A stretch of DNA of 9,157 nt from NCBI GenBank assembly GCA_002437575.1, contig DJQK01000091.1:3576-12732 (forward strand), written 5' to 3'. The notes beneath the pieces are model-generated. The model ran no database searches. It saw nothing but the letters and a program-made list of their open reading frames with translations, and had not been told where the DNA came from. Shown in pieces: positions 1 through 6,215 of the stretch. A program made the translations under genes and the position numbers. This DNA comes from Clostridiales bacterium UBA6388. GTDB taxonomy: Bacteria > Bacillota > Clostridia > Oscillospirales > Oscillospiraceae. Position 1 is the first letter of the stretch. The number at the start of each line of letters is the position of its first letter.

Positions 1-1706
1 AGCCAGCCTTCACGGCAGAAGTCGAAGTTGCCGTTCTTGCGCTCTTCGACGAAGACGTTCCAGTCCTGAGACTGAATGGTCATCTCGATGCCGATCGCGG
101 CAAGGTCCTGCTGCATGGCTTCCGCGACAGCGATGTGGCCGGAGCCGTTGTTGGTCAGGTACTCAACGGAGATCGGGGTCTCGGCAGAGAGCATACCGTC
201 GTCGTCGAACTTGTAGCCGGCAGCCTTCAGAAGCGTGCGGGCCTTCTCGAGGGTGCCCTCGTAGTCGTTGTTGATGCCGTAGACATCGAAGTAGCCTTCG
301 TCTTCAATGCTGGACTTGAACACGCCGCCATTGCCGTCGGCCATGCCGAGCGGAATGAAGGAGTTCGCGGGAACCTGGCCGGACTGGCCGACGTTCTCAA
401 CGATGTAGTCGCGGTCGATGAGCAGCGAGAACGCTTCACGCATGCAGGCAGCCTGCTCCGGGGTCTTGCCGTCGAAGAGGGAGGACTTGCAGTTGAACGC
501 GGCGTAGTAGGTGCCGAGGTTGTCGACAATGTAGAACTCAGGCGTGCCGATCAGGGACTGGATCTCGTCGTTGGGGACGGTGTCGATGAAGTCGACGTTG
601 CCCGCGTTGTAAGCGGCGTAGATCGCGGTGTCGTCAGCGGAGAGCATGAACTCGATCTTCTCGAGCTCCACGTCGTCAGCGCCGTACCAGTACGGGTTCT
701 TTTCGTAGGTCATGGAGACGTCGTGGTCCCAAGCGGTGCAGACGAACGGGCCGTTGGAAACGAAGCCGGCGTTCTGGCACCAGCCGCCGGGAGAGGTCTG
801 CCAGTCGGCAAAGCTTTCCACAGCGGACTGCTTGACGGGGAAGAAGGTCGGGAACGCCATCAGGTCTTCCATGTAGGCGCACGGAGCCGTCAGAACGAAC
901 TCGAAGGTGGTGTCGTCGACAGCCTTGACGTTCAGATCGTCAGGATAGCCCTCGATGCCGGCGAACATATAGCCGTAGTCGGCAGCAGTTTCGGTAGCGG
1001 CAGCGCGCTTCCAGGCGTACTCGAAGTCAGCGGCGGTGAGGTCGCTGCCGTCGGACCACTTCAGGCCGTCTCTCAGCGTGACCGTATAGGTCAGGCCGTC
1101 GTCGGAAACGGTGTAGCCGGTAGCGCAGGCGGGCTCCGTCTTGCCCTCTGCGTTGTAGGTGTAAAGGCCGGAGAAGGAAGCGGCAGCCAGGCAGGCGCCG
1201 TCAACGGTGGAGTTCAGAGCCGGATCGAGATACGCGGGCTCGGAAGCAAGGTTGGCGCGAAGGGTGTCGGAGCCGTTGGTCATCTTGACTTCCTGGAAGA
1301 ACTTCGTGCCGAAGAGGTTGGCGTACATACCGGTGACATAGTCCTTCATCATGTAGATGTCGTTGTAATAGTAGAACGGCAGGATGCACCAGTTGGACAT
1401 CAGAATGTCCTCTGCTTCGTGCATGAGATCCACGCGGCGGGCAAAGTCGGTCTCGGACTTGATCTGGGCGATCAGCTCGTCATATTGTGCCCAGTCGTTC
1501 AGCGGGTCGATGAAGGCGTCGCTGACGAGGGTGGCCGCGTCGGGCGTCTCTTCCGTGGCGGTCTCGGTGGTTTCGGTTGCTTCGGTGGTGGTGCTTTCGG
1601 TCGTGCTGGTCTCGGTCTCGGTGCTGGGCGCTTCCGTCTTGGTGCACGCAGCGAAGAGCGAAACGATCATCACAGCCGCAAGCAGCAGCGCAAGGATCTT
1701 TTTCAT
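1..1706 (-). CDS. oppA: Peptide ABC transporter substrate-binding lipoprotein (OppA-like), 3' end outside window
   Basis: This is the extracytoplasmic receptor that would capture oligo- or dipeptides and deliver them to the OppBCDF importer encoded just upstream. The ATG at 1706 has an AGGAGGTT ribosome binding site 6 nt upstream. Residues 1-21 form a lipoprotein signal peptide (MKKI, hydrophobic core, lipobox LFAAC with Cys21), followed by a Thr/Ser/Glu-rich linker to about residue 55. The typical SBP_bac_5 start appears only near residue 147 (TLRANLASEPAYLDPALN) and continues to residue 568 at the window edge, where NFDFCREGW resembles the family's late 'REGW' segment. Residues about 72-140 (YDELIAQIKSETDF, EAEDILMSN, PFYYYNDIYM, FGTKFF) look like the usual C-terminal end of such proteins, displaced to the N-terminus. 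The family is usually about 540 residues, so this protein is probably longer than normal. The peptide-binding family is certain; the substrate range is not. Confidence 0.93.
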   Translation of the reverse strand, partial: MKKILALLLAAVMIVSLFAACTKTEAPSTETETSTTESTTTEATETTETATEETPDAATLVSDAFIDPLNDWAQYDELIAQIKSETDFARRVDLMHEAEDILMSNWCILPFYYYNDIYMMKDYVTGMYANLFGTKFFQEVKMTNGSDTLRANLASEPAYLDPALNSTVDGACLAAASFSGLYTYNAEGKTEPACATGYTVSDDGLTYTVTLRDGLKWSDGSDLTAADFEYAWKRAAATETAADYGYMFAGIEGYPDDLNVKAVDDTTFEFVLTAPCAYMEDLMAFPTFFPVKQSAVESFADWQTSPGGWCQNAGFVSNGPFVCTAWDHDVSMTYEKNPYWYGADDVELEKIEFMLSADDTAIYAAYNAGNVDFIDTVPNDEIQSLIGTPEFYIVDNLGTYYAAFNCKSSLFDGKTPEQAACMREAFSLLIDRDYIVENVGQSGQVPANSFIPLGMADGNGGVFKSSIEDEGYFDVYGINNDYEGTLEKARTLLKAAGYKFDDDGMLSAETPISVEYLTNNGSGHIAVAEAMQQDLAAIGIEMTIQSQDWNVFVEERKNGNFDFCREGW

Positions 1707-1712
1707 TTTGGG

Positions 1713-1720
1713 AACCTCCT
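1713..1720 (-). promoter_or_regulatory. Ribosome binding site of oppA
   Basis: AGGAGGTT on the minus strand, 6 nt before the ATG at 1706. It is near-perfect and fixes the oppA start. The leader also contains a CCTCC on the same strand (1812-1808) that could pair with it; whether it does is untested. Confidence 0.85.
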
Positions 1721-1761
1721 GTTTTATTTTGCACTCCGCTCCGTCCGCCGCAAAGGCCCAT

Positions 1762-1781
1762 GCACACAGTTTTCTGTGTGC
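1762..1781 (-). repeat. Inverted repeat (hairpin) in oppA leader, proximal
   Basis: Perfect 8-bp arms, GCACACAG and CTGTGTGC on the plus strand, flank a 4-nt loop. In the oppA transcript this would be a compact hairpin ending about 40 nt before the ribosome binding site. It lies one base from the next inverted repeat. No U-tract follows it on the minus strand, so it is not a simple intrinsic terminator. RNA stability, attenuation or protein binding are all possible. Confidence 0.75.
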
Positions 1782-1782
1782 G

Positions 1783-1800
1783 CAAAAGGGTACCCTTTTG
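1783..1800 (-). repeat. Perfect 18-bp palindrome in oppA leader
   Basis: CAAAAGGGTACCCTTTTG is its own reverse complement. In RNA it can fold as a 7-bp stem with a GUAC loop, directly next to the hairpin at 1762-1781. As DNA it could be an operator for a dimeric regulator. Which applies cannot be told from the sequence. Confidence 0.75.
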
Positions 1801-1831
1801 GCCGCCCGGAGGCGAAGAACATTACGTTGTC

Positions 1832-1851
1832 TGAAACCCTCACAGGTTTCA
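1832..1851 (-). repeat. Inverted repeat at the predicted 5' end of the oppA transcript
   Basis: TGAAACC and GGTTTCA form 7-bp arms around a 6-nt loop. The predicted transcription start from the promoter at 1856-1884 is near 1849, so this hairpin would lie at the very 5' end of the mRNA, where such structures can slow decay. It could equally be an operator overlapping the start site. Confidence 0.6.
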
Positions 1852-1855
1852 CCGC

Positions 1856-1884
1856 ATCATACCACGCACACGTGCGTGCGTCAA
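1856..1884 (-). promoter_or_regulatory. Sigma-A promoter for oppA, with inverted repeat in the spacer
   Basis: Reading the minus strand, TTGACG (1884-1879) is followed by a 17-nt spacer and TATGAT (1861-1856). This is a near-consensus housekeeping promoter lying between oppF and oppA, so oppA can be transcribed apart from the transport genes. The spacer holds 7-bp inverted arms, CACGCAC at 1863-1869 and GTGCGTG at 1872-1878 (plus strand), separated by 2 nt. That position suits a repressor that would block RNA polymerase. The regulator is unknown. Confidence 0.78.
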
Positions 1885-1907
1885 GTATCATGCGCCGTTT
1901 TTGTGCG

Positions 1908-1932
1908 CTTTGCAGGATTTTTCGCTGCAAAG
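1908..1932 (-). repeat. Hairpin downstream of oppF
   Basis: Arms CTTTGCAG and CTGCAAAG (8 bp) enclose a 9-nt loop, starting 18 nt beyond the oppF stop codon. No T-run follows on the minus strand, so it is a poor intrinsic terminator. It may be a 3'-end stabilising or processing stem that separates oppBCDF mRNA from oppA mRNA. Confidence 0.55.
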
Positions 1933-1949
1933 TGCCGTTCGTTTTATGC

Positions 1950-2909
1950 TTATTTGTTCCAGCAGGCGACGAAGTGGCCGTCTCCGCGGTCGGTGAGCGC
2001 GGGGCACTGGCTGGCGCACTGCTCGGTGGCATAGCGGCAGCGGGTGCGGAACGAGCAGCCGGTCGGCATATTCAGAGGACTCGGCACGTCGCCCTCGAGA
2101 ACGATACGCTTTCTCGCTCTTGTCACGTCCGGATCAGGGATCGGGACGGCCGACAGAAGCGACTGCGTGTACGGGTGCTGCGGGTTTTCGTTGAGCTCGT
2201 CGGCGTCGGCCACCTCGACGATCTTGCCGAGGTACATGACGGCGATGCGCTTGGAAATGTGCCGCACGACGAGAAGATCGTGCGCAATAAACAGATACGC
2301 AACGCCGAGCTTTTCCTGAAGCTCCTCGAACATATTGATGACCTGCGCCTGAATGGAAACGTCCAGCGCGGAAACCGGCTCGTCGCAGACGATGAACTGC
2401 GGGTTCACGGCAAGGGCTCGTGCAATGCCGATCCTCTGGCGCTGGCCGCCGGAAAATTCGTGTGCGTAGCGTGTGGCGTGCTCGGCGTTGAGGCCGACGG
2501 TCGCCATGAGCTCGAGAATTTTTTCGCGGCGCTCTTTGCGGTTGGAATACAGCTTATGCACGTCCAGCGGCTCACCGATGATGTCTTCAACGGTCATGCG
2601 CGGGTCGAGAGACGAATATGGGTCCTGGAAGACCATCTGCATCTGCTTGCGCATATGCGTGATGTTTTTCGCCGTGACGGGCTCGCCGTCAAAGATAATT
2701 TCGCCAGCCGTGGGCTCGTAGAGCCTTAAAATCGTGCGGCCGACGGTCGTTTTGCCGCAGCCGGACTCGCCGACGAGGCCGAGCGTTTCGCCGCGCCCGA
2801 TGGTAAACGACACGTCGTCGACCGCCTTCAACGGCTTCGAGCGCAGAAGGCCCGTGCGGATGGGAAAATACTGCTTGAGATTTTTGACTTCCAGTAAGAT
2901 ATCAGACAT
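1950..2909 (-). CDS. oppF: Oligopeptide ABC transporter ATP-binding protein OppF
   Basis: One of the two ATPases that power peptide import on the cytoplasmic face. The 319-residue protein shows Walker A GESGCGKT (47-54), Q-loop Gln95, ABC signature FSGGQRQR (152-159), Walker B FIVCDEP (172-178) and switch His210. The C-terminal oligopeptide/dipeptide extension carries Cys285, Cys291, Cys298 and Cys316 (plus Cys302). The first four have the same spacing as in OppD, a pattern linked in some family members to a [4Fe-4S] cluster. The ATG at 2909 overlaps the end of oppD by 8 nt and has an AAGGAGG site upstream, so the two ATPases are probably made by coupled translation. The length is normal. The F rather than D assignment rests on gene order and the LKQYFPI start typical of OppF. 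Confidence 0.95.
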   Translation of the reverse strand: MSDILLEVKNLKQYFPIRTGLLRSKPLKAVDDVSFTIGRGETLGLVGESGCGKTTVGRTILRLYEPTAGEIIFDGEPVTAKNITHMRKQMQMVFQDPYSSLDPRMTVEDIIGEPLDVHKLYSNRKERREKILELMATVGLNAEHATRYAHEFSGGQRQRIGIARALAVNPQFIVCDEPVSALDVSIQAQVINMFEELQEKLGVAYLFIAHDLLVVRHISKRIAVMYLGKIVEVADADELNENPQHPYTQSLLSAVPIPDPDVTRARKRIVLEGDVPSPLNMPTGCSFRTRCRYATEQCASQCPALTDRGDGHFVACWNK

Positions 2910-3909
2910 TGCCTTCCCCTCCTTCCGCCTGAAGCTGGTCGCGGACGTTGATCCAGCAGGCCGCCTTGTGGTTTTCGTTGATGCTCATTTCCTCGGGGTG
3001 CTGCTCGAGACAGATCTTCATCGCCGCGTCGCAGCGGGTGCAGAACGCGCAGCCGGCGGGGAGATTGAGCATATTGATGGGCGTACCTGCGATGGGAACG
3101 AGCTTCTTTTTCATGTTGTTGACGTTCGGGATGGAGCGCAGAAGACCCTTCGTGTACTCGTGCTTCGGATTGTAGAAGATCTCGCGTGCGGTGCCGCGCT
3201 CACAGATCCTGCCGCCGTACATGACGATGATATTGTCGCACATATCGGCAATGACGCCGAGGTCGTGCGTGACGAGAATGACCGCCATGCCGAGCTTTTT
3301 CTGAAGATCCTGCATGAGCTCCAAAATCTGCGCCTGAATGGTCACGTCCAGCGCCGTCGTCGGCTCGTCTGCGATCAGGATATCAGGCTCGCAGGCCAGC
3401 GCCATGGCGATCATGACTCTCTGCCGCATACCGCCGGAGAGCTCGAAGGGATACTGCCGGATGCGCTTTTCGGGCTCGTTGATGCCGACGAGCTCGAGCA
3501 TTTCGATCGCGCGCTGCCGCACCTCTTTTCCCTTGCGGTTCGTGTGGAGGCGGATGGCTTCTCCGAGCTGGTTTCCGATCGTGAAGACCGGGTTCAGGCT
3601 CGTCATCGGGTCCTGGAAAACGATCGAGCAGCATTTGCCTCTAAAGTGGCTCATCTGCTTTTCGGTCCACGTCGTGAGATCTTCGCCCTTGTAGAGAATG
3701 TGGCCGCTCTGGATGCGTCCGTTGTCGGCCAGGATCTGCATGATGGAGTAGGCCGTGACGGATTTGCCGGAGCCGGACTCGCCGACGATGCCGAGGATCT
3801 CGCCGGGGTTGAGATTGAACGACACGCCGTTGACGGCGTGCACCTCCCCGGAGTCGGTGCGGAAGGTCGTGTGCAGATCCTGTACGCTCAGAAGATATTG
3901 TTCATTCAT
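2902..3909 (-). CDS. oppD: Oligopeptide ABC transporter ATP-binding protein OppD
   Basis: Partner ATPase of OppF in the peptide importer. Counting from the ATG at 3909 (335 residues): Walker A GESGSGKS (43-50), Q-loop Gln99, signature LSGGMRQR (157-164), Walker B ILIADEP (177-183) and switch His215. The C-terminal domain (family oligo_HPY) has Cys287, Cys293, Cys300 and Cys318, plus Cys290. A GTG at 3918 is also in frame and overlaps the oppC stop as GTGA. I prefer the ATG at 3909 because AGAGGTG lies about 6 nt before it, and the protein then opens MNEQYLLSVQDL, typical of the family. Both active-site sets are intact, so the two ATPases should be catalytically competent. Confidence 0.95.
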   Translation of the reverse strand: MNEQYLLSVQDLHTTFRTDSGEVHAVNGVSFNLNPGEILGIVGESGSGKSVTAYSIMQILADNGRIQSGHILYKGEDLTTWTEKQMSHFRGKCCSIVFQDPMTSLNPVFTIGNQLGEAIRLHTNRKGKEVRQRAIEMLELVGINEPEKRIRQYPFELSGGMRQRVMIAMALACEPDILIADEPTTALDVTIQAQILELMQDLQKKLGMAVILVTHDLGVIADMCDNIIVMYGGRICERGTAREIFYNPKHEYTKGLLRSIPNVNNMKKKLVPIAGTPINMLNLPAGCAFCTRCDAAMKICLEQHPEEMSINENHKAACWINVRDQLQAEGGEGNV

Positions 3910-3914
3910 ACCGC

Positions 3915-4991
3915 TCACCTCTTCAGCTTCGGGTCAAACGCGTCGCGAAGACCGTCGCCCAGCAGGTTGAGACTCAGAACGATCAGGCAGATCATCAGAG
4001 CCGGGAAAATCAGCTTATACGGATACGTCTGCAGGCCCTGCCGCGCGGAGTTTGCAAGCGAGCCCAGAGACGGCATCGGCGCGTTGACGCCAAGGCCGAT
4101 GAAGCTCAGGTAGCTCTCGGTGAAGATGGCCGACGGAATTTGCAGCGCCGTCGAGACGATGATGACCGACAGACAGTTCGGCAGAATGTGCTTTTTGATG
4201 ATCCAGCCGGGCTTTGCGCCGATGGACCGGGCAGCGAGCACGTACTCGTTTTCCTTGATGGACAAGATCTGGCCGCGGATGAGTCTGGCCATACCGACCC
4301 AGTACAACAGGCCAAAGACGATGAACATGGAGATCATGTTCGAGCCGAGCTTTGCAAGTGCCGAGCCGGATGGGAAAGACAGCGTCTGGTTCAGAACCGT
4401 GGCGAGCAGAATGATGACCAGCATATCGGGAAGCGAGTAGATGATATCGACGATGCGCATGAGGATGAGGTCGACGCGCCCGCCTGCATAGCCAGAGATA
4501 CTGCCGATGATCATGCCGATGATGAGCACGATGATGCTCGCGAAGAAGCCGATGACGAGTGAGATCCTCGCACCGTAGATGACGCGGATGAAGTAGTCGC
4601 GGCACTGCTCGTCGGTGCCCATGATGTGCGGGAAGCGGGTGCCGCCGGCGTCGATGAATTTCTGTTCGGCCTTGCTGTAGGTGAAAGGAGCAAGGTTCTT
4701 TGCGCCCTTGTCGCGCTTGCCGTTGACCGACAGGATCTCATCGTAGCCGTAGGGCACGATCATGGGGGCGACAATGATGGTGATGATCACGGCCAGAAGC
4801 ACGATGATGCTCAAAACCGCCAGCGGGTTTTTCATGAGCTTTCGCATACCGTCTTTGAAGAAGGACGTGCTTTCGCTCATGACGTCCTGCTGCCGCTTTT
4901 CCTCGTCCGTCGCCTTTTCGAACTTCGAAAGGTCGATCTGCGCGCTGAGGATCTGCTTTTTCGGCGTCTTGTTGGGGTCAAAGTTTTCCAT
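3915..4991 (-). CDS. oppC: Oligopeptide ABC transporter permease OppC
   Basis: Inner-membrane permease that pairs with OppB to form the peptide channel. The 358-residue protein has a charged cytoplasmic N-terminus of about 50 residues and six likely membrane segments (about 55-80, 142-165, 172-200, 215-240, 270-292 and 325-346). The EAA coupling loop lies at about 247-270 (ENEYVLAARSIGAKPGW), where the ATPases dock. MGTDEQCRDYFIRVIYGARISL (124-145) matches the conserved 'GTDxxGRD' region, with Cys in place of the usual Gly. The stretch at about 82-122 makes an external loop. The ATG at 4991 has GGGAGG 7 nt upstream and lies 16 nt after the oppB stop. Confidence 0.95.
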   Translation of the reverse strand: MENFDPNKTPKKQILSAQIDLSKFEKATDEEKRQQDVMSESTSFFKDGMRKLMKNPLAVLSIIVLLAVIITIIVAPMIVPYGYDEILSVNGKRDKGAKNLAPFTYSKAEQKFIDAGGTRFPHIMGTDEQCRDYFIRVIYGARISLVIGFFASIIVLIIGMIIGSISGYAGGRVDLILMRIVDIIYSLPDMLVIILLATVLNQTLSFPSGSALAKLGSNMISMFIVFGLLYWVGMARLIRGQILSIKENEYVLAARSIGAKPGWIIKKHILPNCLSVIIVSTALQIPSAIFTESYLSFIGLGVNAPMPSLGSLANSARQGLQTYPYKLIFPALMICLIVLSLNLLGDGLRDAFDPKLKR

Positions 4992-5007
4992 ATTGCGTCC
5001 TCCCTTC

Positions 5008-5919
5008 TCAGTCGAATTTGATGCGCGGGTCTACGAGCTTGTAAAGAAGATCGCAGATGAGGTTCGCCACGACCATGAGCGTTGCAAGGAAGATGGTCGT
5101 CGCCATGATCATGGTGTAGTCGCGGTTGGTGATGGCGCTGACAAACTTGCTGCCGATGCCGCCGACGGTAAAGATCGTCTCAATGACCATCGAGCCCGTG
5201 ATGATGTAGGCGATCTGCGGGCCGGCGTATGTAATGACCGGAAGCAGGGAGTTGCGCAGCGCGTGCTTGAAGATCATCTTCCACTTGGAAACGCCCTTGG
5301 CCTTCGCCGTGCGGATGTAGTCCTGGCTCAGGGCATCCAACATACTGGACTTGGAAAGGCGCGTCGTATACGCCATCGGATAGGCCGACAGTGCGATGAC
5401 CGGCAGCAGAAAGTTGGGGTCGTTGGCGTCCCAGACCGGGAACCACGCAAGCTTGATGCAGAACACCAGCAGCAGAAGCGTCGCCAGCACGAAGCTCGGC
5501 ACCGCGGTAAAGAGCGTCGAGAAGAACACGATGATGCGGTCGGGGAGCTTGTTGCGCATCAGGGCGGCAAAGCTTCCGAACACCGTGCCGCACACGAGCG
5601 CCACGGCGATCGCCATGAGACCCAGCTTTGCCGAAATGGGGAACGACTCGGAAATGATCTCGGTGATGTCGCGTCCGTTTTTGAGTGACACGCCGAAGTC
5701 TCCGTGCAGCAGGTTCTTCATGTAAAGAACAAACTGCTCCGGCACGGGCTTGTCCAGATTGTACCGCTGGTTCAGCGCCTCAATGGTCGCCTCGCTCAGC
5801 GCTTTTTCCCGGTTGAACGGTCCGCCCGGGATCGCGTTCATAACGAAAAATGTGATGGCACATATGATAAATACCGTCAGAATGGCAAGTAAAATGCGTT
5901 TGATGATATATCTGCCCAC
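5008..5919 (-). CDS. oppB: Oligopeptide ABC transporter permease OppB
   Basis: First gene of the operon and the other half of the transmembrane peptide channel. The protein is 303 residues from the GTG at 5919. It begins VGRYIIKRILLAI, leads into a first membrane helix, then a loop with NLDKPVPEQFVLYM and GDFGVSL, both typical of OppB/DppB. Four or five further helices follow, with an EAA loop DYIRTAKAKGVSKWKMIF about two-thirds along and a PRIKFD tail. A GTG at 5928 is also in frame, but it sits inside the ribosome binding site AGGAAGGAG (5936-5928). The GTG at 5919 has an ideal 8-nt spacing, so I chose it. No ATG start is available nearby. Confidence 0.93.
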   Translation of the reverse strand: MGRYIIKRILLAILTVFIICAITFFVMNAIPGGPFNREKALSEATIEALNQRYNLDKPVPEQFVLYMKNLLHGDFGVSLKNGRDITEIISESFPISAKLGLMAIAVALVCGTVFGSFAALMRNKLPDRIIVFFSTLFTAVPSFVLATLLLLVFCIKLAWFPVWDANDPNFLLPVIALSAYPMAYTTRLSKSSMLDALSQDYIRTAKAKGVSKWKMIFKHALRNSLLPVITYAGPQIAYIITGSMVIETIFTVGGIGSKFVSAITNRDYTMIMATTIFLATLMVVANLICDLLYKLVDPRIKFD

Positions 5920-5927
5920 ATTCTTCA

Positions 5928-5936
5928 CTCCTTCCT
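5928..5936 (-). promoter_or_regulatory. Ribosome binding site deciding the oppB start
   Basis: AGGAAGGAG on the minus strand ends 8 nt before the GTG at 5919. The upstream in-frame GTG (5928-5926) overlaps the last base of this site and cannot use it, which argues for the shorter OppB. Confidence 0.75.
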
Positions 5937-5954
5937 CTTGTTTACTTTCACGGT

Positions 5955-5970
5955 CTGCACAATTGTGCAG
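5955..5970 (-). promoter_or_regulatory. Perfect 16-bp palindrome in the opp leader (candidate operator)
   Basis: CTGCACAATTGTGCAG is fully self-complementary. It lies about 10-25 nt downstream of the predicted start of transcription from the opp promoter, a common place for a repressor to bind as a roadblock. In RNA it could form a 6-bp stem with an AAUU loop. I cannot assign it to a known regulator; it does not resemble the CodY box. Confidence 0.6.
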
Positions 5971-5988
5971 GCTTCAGATGTTCTATCT

Positions 5989-6017
5989 ATTATAACGGAA
6001 CAAGCCGGAAGCGTCAA
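5989..6017 (-). promoter_or_regulatory. Sigma-A promoter of the oppBCDF operon
   Basis: On the minus strand, TTGACG (6017-6012) is followed by exactly 17 nt and then TATAAT (5994-5989). This is close to the ideal vegetative promoter and predicts a start of transcription near 5982 and a leader of about 60 nt. Such strength implies that the operon is well expressed unless repressed, perhaps through the palindrome at 5955-5970. Confidence 0.88.
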
Positions 6018-6110
6018 TCCTTTTTCGCCGTACTGCGACAGTTTCTGAACGGCGCGTTCGCGCTTTTGCCGGAAATGCCGCCGCTGCTTCCCGGATCTCC
6101 CCACTTTCCG

Positions 6111-6138
6111 GTGTATTTAGAAACATTTAACATAAAAA
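6111..6138 (+). promoter_or_regulatory. Candidate sporulation (sigma-E-like) promoter of the sleC operon
   Basis: GTGTATT (6111-6117), a 13-nt spacer and CATAAAAA (6131-6138) partly match the mother-cell sigma-E pattern (ATATT-type -35 and CATACAAT-type -10). There is no good sigma-A promoter in the 200 nt before the first sleC-operon gene. Cortex-lytic enzymes are made in the mother cell during sporulation, which fits. The match is incomplete, so this is a proposal only. Confidence 0.35.
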
Positions 6139-6150
6139 CATCCGTCCGTT

Positions 6151-6208
6151 TTGTGCGCACACAAGGAACACTTTTTCCTTCTGCGCATATCCTGATTGCA
6201 GAAGGAGG
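6151..6208 (+). promoter_or_regulatory. Structured leader that can hide the first ribosome binding site of the sleC operon
   Basis: TCCTTCTGC (6176-6184) pairs perfectly with GCAGAAGGA (6198-6206) over 9 bp, covering most of the GAAGGAGG site (6201-6208) of the gene at 6216. A competing 6-bp stem, AAGGAA (6163-6168) with TTCCTT (6175-6180), would free the site. A further small hairpin, TTGTG-CGCA-CACAA, lies at 6151-6164. The mutually exclusive folds resemble a translational switch, but no known riboswitch class is recognised and chance purine-rich pairing is possible. Confidence 0.5.
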
Positions 6209-6215
6209 CGGTTAT

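Noticed and set aside
1908..1932. Intrinsic terminator after oppF
   Set aside because: The stem is modest (8 bp) with a 9-nt loop and no U-tract on either strand, so I list it only as a hairpin.
135..2729. 864-codon open frame on the plus strand opposite oppA and oppF
   Set aside because: It lies opposite two well-supported genes, has low-complexity Val/Gly/Ala/Arg-rich sequence with no domain, and crosses the oppF-oppA promoter region. GC-rich third positions of the real genes remove stops on the other strand.
2734..4113. 459-codon open frame on the plus strand opposite oppD and oppC
   Set aside because: Same cause: an antisense shadow of intact ATPase and permease genes, without ribosome binding site or family resemblance.
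6069..6111. Inverted repeat CCGGAAA / TTTCCGG in the divergent intergenic region
   Set aside because: Only 7 bp with a loop of about 29 nt; expected by chance in a region of this size.
6066..6215. N-terminal extension of the prepeptide-like protein from an ATG at 6066
   Set aside because: No ribosome binding site precedes 6066, the added residues look random, and the stretch contains the candidate promoter and hairpins. The ATG at 6216 has a proper site.
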